Shown: positions 62,407 to 64,000 of the stretch, piece after piece
Numbering within the stretch: the stretch's first letter is position 1
Layout: every line of letters starts with the position of its first letter
NCBI RefSeq assembly: GCF_000152825.2
Contig: NC_014414.1
Span: 1,116,001 to 1,180,000 of the forward strand
Direction: 5' to 3'
Length of the DNA: 64,000 bases
Source of the DNA: Parvularcula bermudensis HTCC2503
Lineage (GTDB): Bacteria > Pseudomonadota > Alphaproteobacteria > Caulobacterales > Parvularculaceae
Made by a program: the position numbers and the translations under genes
The notes under the pieces: model-generated
Told to the model about the DNA's origin: nothing
What the model saw: only the letters and a program-made list of their open reading frames with translations
Databases searched by the model: none

Positions 62407-63270
62407 TCACGCGTCGATATCAGCCAAGAAACCGAGAAGGTCGTCGTGAAAACGTTCCGGAACCTCAAGGTGAGGCCAATGTCCGACACCATCGTAAGTG
62501 ACGACGCGTTGATCTGGCTGGGCGTCACCTAGAAAGGTATCGAACATTCGCTTGCGGCTGGATGGTTCGTCATCACCCAGGATCGCGAGTGAAGGGACTC
62601 GCACCTTGCTCCCGCATTCTGGTGGCAGCGGACGCCCAAGGCGGGCATGCCGATAATGGGCAACTGCCGCCGCGGCCCGATTTGTAGGGCTAAGGGCAGA
62701 CTTAACGCGCTCCATATGTGCTTCTGGCACATGCCAGTTCGGGCTCCACTTCCGGTAGCATGACTCTACAAAGGCAAGGTTCCGGCGGCGCAGCCACCAG
62801 CGGGCAATCGGCCCCCACGCAAGATACAGATTGTGCGGGCGCGCCAGCAGCTCACGAAGACTTGCGTGCACATAACGTGAAGGAGCAATCGCCAGCGCAA
62901 CAACGAATGCAACTCGTTCCGACCAGAGCGCCGCTGCCGCCCACGCTACAGATGCTCCCCAATCATGACCGATGATGCCGAAGCGCCCCAAACCAAGTGC
63001 ATCAGCGAGCGCTGCGACGTCCTCCGCAATCGTCGCGACAGAATAGTCGCCATCGGCGGCAAGGCTGCTCGGTCGATAGCCACGCAAATGAAGGGCGATG
63101 GCGCGAAAGCCGGCATCGGCCAATACAGGCAAAGTATCGTCCCAGGTTTCAGCGGTATCGGGAAATCCATGTAGAAGCAGCACTGGCAGCCCGTCGCCGC
63201 ATTCCCTAACAGCCAGGGATTGGTTGCCCACGGTGAATGTTCGCGTCGTGATGAAGTAAGGTTCTTCCAC
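62407..63270 (-). CDS. Alpha/beta-hydrolase (epoxide hydrolase or dehalogenase-like)
   Basis: 287 residues of the alpha/beta-hydrolase fold. Visible elements are the oxyanion loop LLHGFPDTAETWDD, the nucleophile elbow GHDWGASVAW (Asp in place of Ser, as in epoxide hydrolases and haloalkane dehalogenases), and the C-terminal catalytic His region (GVGHWPHLEVPERFHDD). Its substrate cannot be told from sequence. It is adjacent to a second hydrolase on the same strand, 25 nt apart, and is probably co-transcribed. It may be host chromosome or cargo. Confidence 0.88.
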   Translation of the reverse strand: MEEPYFITTRTFTVGNQSLAVRECGDGLPVLLLHGFPDTAETWDDTLPVLADAGFRAIALHLRGYRPSSLAADGDYSVATIAEDVAALADALGLGRFGIIGHDWGASVAWAAAALWSERVAFVVALAIAPSRYVHASLRELLARPHNLYLAWGPIARWWLRRRNLAFVESCYRKWSPNWHVPEAHMERVKSALSPTNRAAAAVAHYRHARLGRPLPPECGSKVRVPSLAILGDDEPSSRKRMFDTFLGDAQPDQRVVTYDGVGHWPHLEVPERFHDDLLGFLADIDA

Positions 63271-63295
63271 TGAGTCTCGCCTCTATAGAATTTGT

Positions 63296-64000
63296 TCAAC
63301 TCGCAGCATCGACATGCGCCGCGATTCGAGTGGCGATGGTGCCAGGGATGTCTTCCATGGAAAAATGGCCGGCGTCAGGAAGAAGCTCGAAGGTCGCGTC
63401 CGGAATCATGTCGGCAAGTCGGGTTCCTACGTCCGGGGCTACCCATCGGTCGTGTTCACCCCACAAGCATTGCGTTGGTATCCTGATTGTGGGGTAGAGG
63501 GTCTCTAGACGCTCAGTGAACGCGAAATCGAAATCCCTAAACGTCTTCACGTAGTGCTCTTGGCCTTCGGTACCGGCCCATTGTTGCAGATAGACGTTGT
63601 ATGCGTCCGGCGCGAGTTTGTGGAAAGTTGCCGTATCGAGATGCGCGCCTACCATGGCCAAATGCACGTATTCAGGCAGTTCCTGAAAGACATCAGGGTT
63701 GTCACGCACCAAATGGGCATAGGGTGTGCCCCACGGGTTAAGAGACACGGCGTCCAGAATCGTGAGGCTCTTGGCGGCAACTCCTTCGATGAGATGCGCA
63801 CCCAGCACTGTGGCGCCGCCGAAGTCGTGTCCAACGAGATGGGGGTGCCTTATGTCGCAATGCTGGCAAAGTGCCGATAGCGTGGCCGCATGACTCCGCA
63901 GCCTCTTATCCTGCTCAGGATTACCCTGTGATTGCCCGTAGCCGACAAGGTCATAGACGAGGACATTGAAACGCTCGGCGAGACGGTGCGCCACGTGCCG
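63296..64000 (-). CDS. Alpha/beta-hydrolase, partial (5' end outside window)
   Basis: At least 234 residues; the reading frame is open at the right edge. Visible parts are the nucleophile elbow GHDFGGATVLG (Asp), the catalytic Asp region (CLWGEHDRWVAP) and the C-terminal His (PDAGHFSMEDIP). This resembles haloalkane dehalogenase or epoxide hydrolase-like enzymes. It is the first of a pair with the gene at 62407. The window edge hides the N-terminus. Confidence 0.85.
   Translation of the reverse strand, partial: RHVAHRLAERFNVLVYDLVGYGQSQGNPEQDKRLRSHAATLSALCQHCDIRHPHLVGHDFGGATVLGAHLIEGVAAKSLTILDAVSLNPWGTPYAHLVRDNPDVFQELPEYVHLAMVGAHLDTATFHKLAPDAYNVYLQQWAGTEGQEHYVKTFRDFDFAFTERLETLYPTIRIPTQCLWGEHDRWVAPDVGTRLADMIPDATFELLPDAGHFSMEDIPGTIATRIAAHVDAAS

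Noticed and set aside
1-64000. CRISPR array, rRNA genes or IS elements
   Set aside because: No regularly spaced direct repeats, no rRNA-like sequence and no transposase with terminal inverted repeats were seen by eye.

Overview
The window looks like a mosaic of mobile elements and defence cargo from an alphaproteobacterium. The evidence is the trb/DUF2274, ParB and DUF932 gene set typical of alphaproteobacterial integrative conjugative elements (ICEs), a tRNA-Arg(CCG)-type attachment fragment, and GC-rich codon use. The species cannot be named from sequence alone.

Layout. (A) 1-10.9 kb: a type I restriction-modification operon on the minus strand: single-domain HsdS, HsdM, HsdS, a TIGR04141/DUF6119 protein, a HAD hydrolase, then HsdR, which runs off the left edge. 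It is followed by a possible RHH/RAMA regulator, the antirestriction gene ardA, and a relaxase/MobC pair with a putative oriT. (B) 11-14 kb: two LysR regulators and an EamA permease. (C) 13.9-30.3 kb: an internally deleted ICE. DUF2274 and a trbI fragment are joined directly to parB; then come DUF932, a four-gene overlapping defence operon (AbiEi, AbiEii, a nuclease-STAND protein, an HNH-NACHT protein), a tyrosine integrase, and the 3' part of tRNA-Arg as attachment site. (D) 30.2-62.2 kb: a second element that starts with a large serine recombinase. It carries a coupling-protein operon of small membrane proteins, an unknown protein plus ankyrin pair, an array of about 13 hairpins, and a six-gene methylase/ATPase/helicase operon led by a WYL regulator. 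A three-gene short-Argonaute operon follows, then ardC, small plasmid-type genes and a second relaxase/MobC/oriT module. (E) 62.4-64 kb: two alpha/beta hydrolases, probably host or cargo genes.

How the genes work together. Three multi-gene defence candidates sit beside the type I system: AbiE plus two STAND NTPases; WYL, small ORF, SNF2-DUF3883, GHKL, DUF1156 and HEPN-DUF499; and SMEK, short pAgo and DUF2779. None matches a named system that I can recall exactly as arranged here. The mobilization genes (two relaxase/MobC pairs, a coupling protein, two recombinases) would spread them. The two antirestriction genes share a structured, covarying leader that may act as a single-stranded-DNA promoter during transfer.

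All functional calls are from reading translated sequence and motifs; no database search was run.
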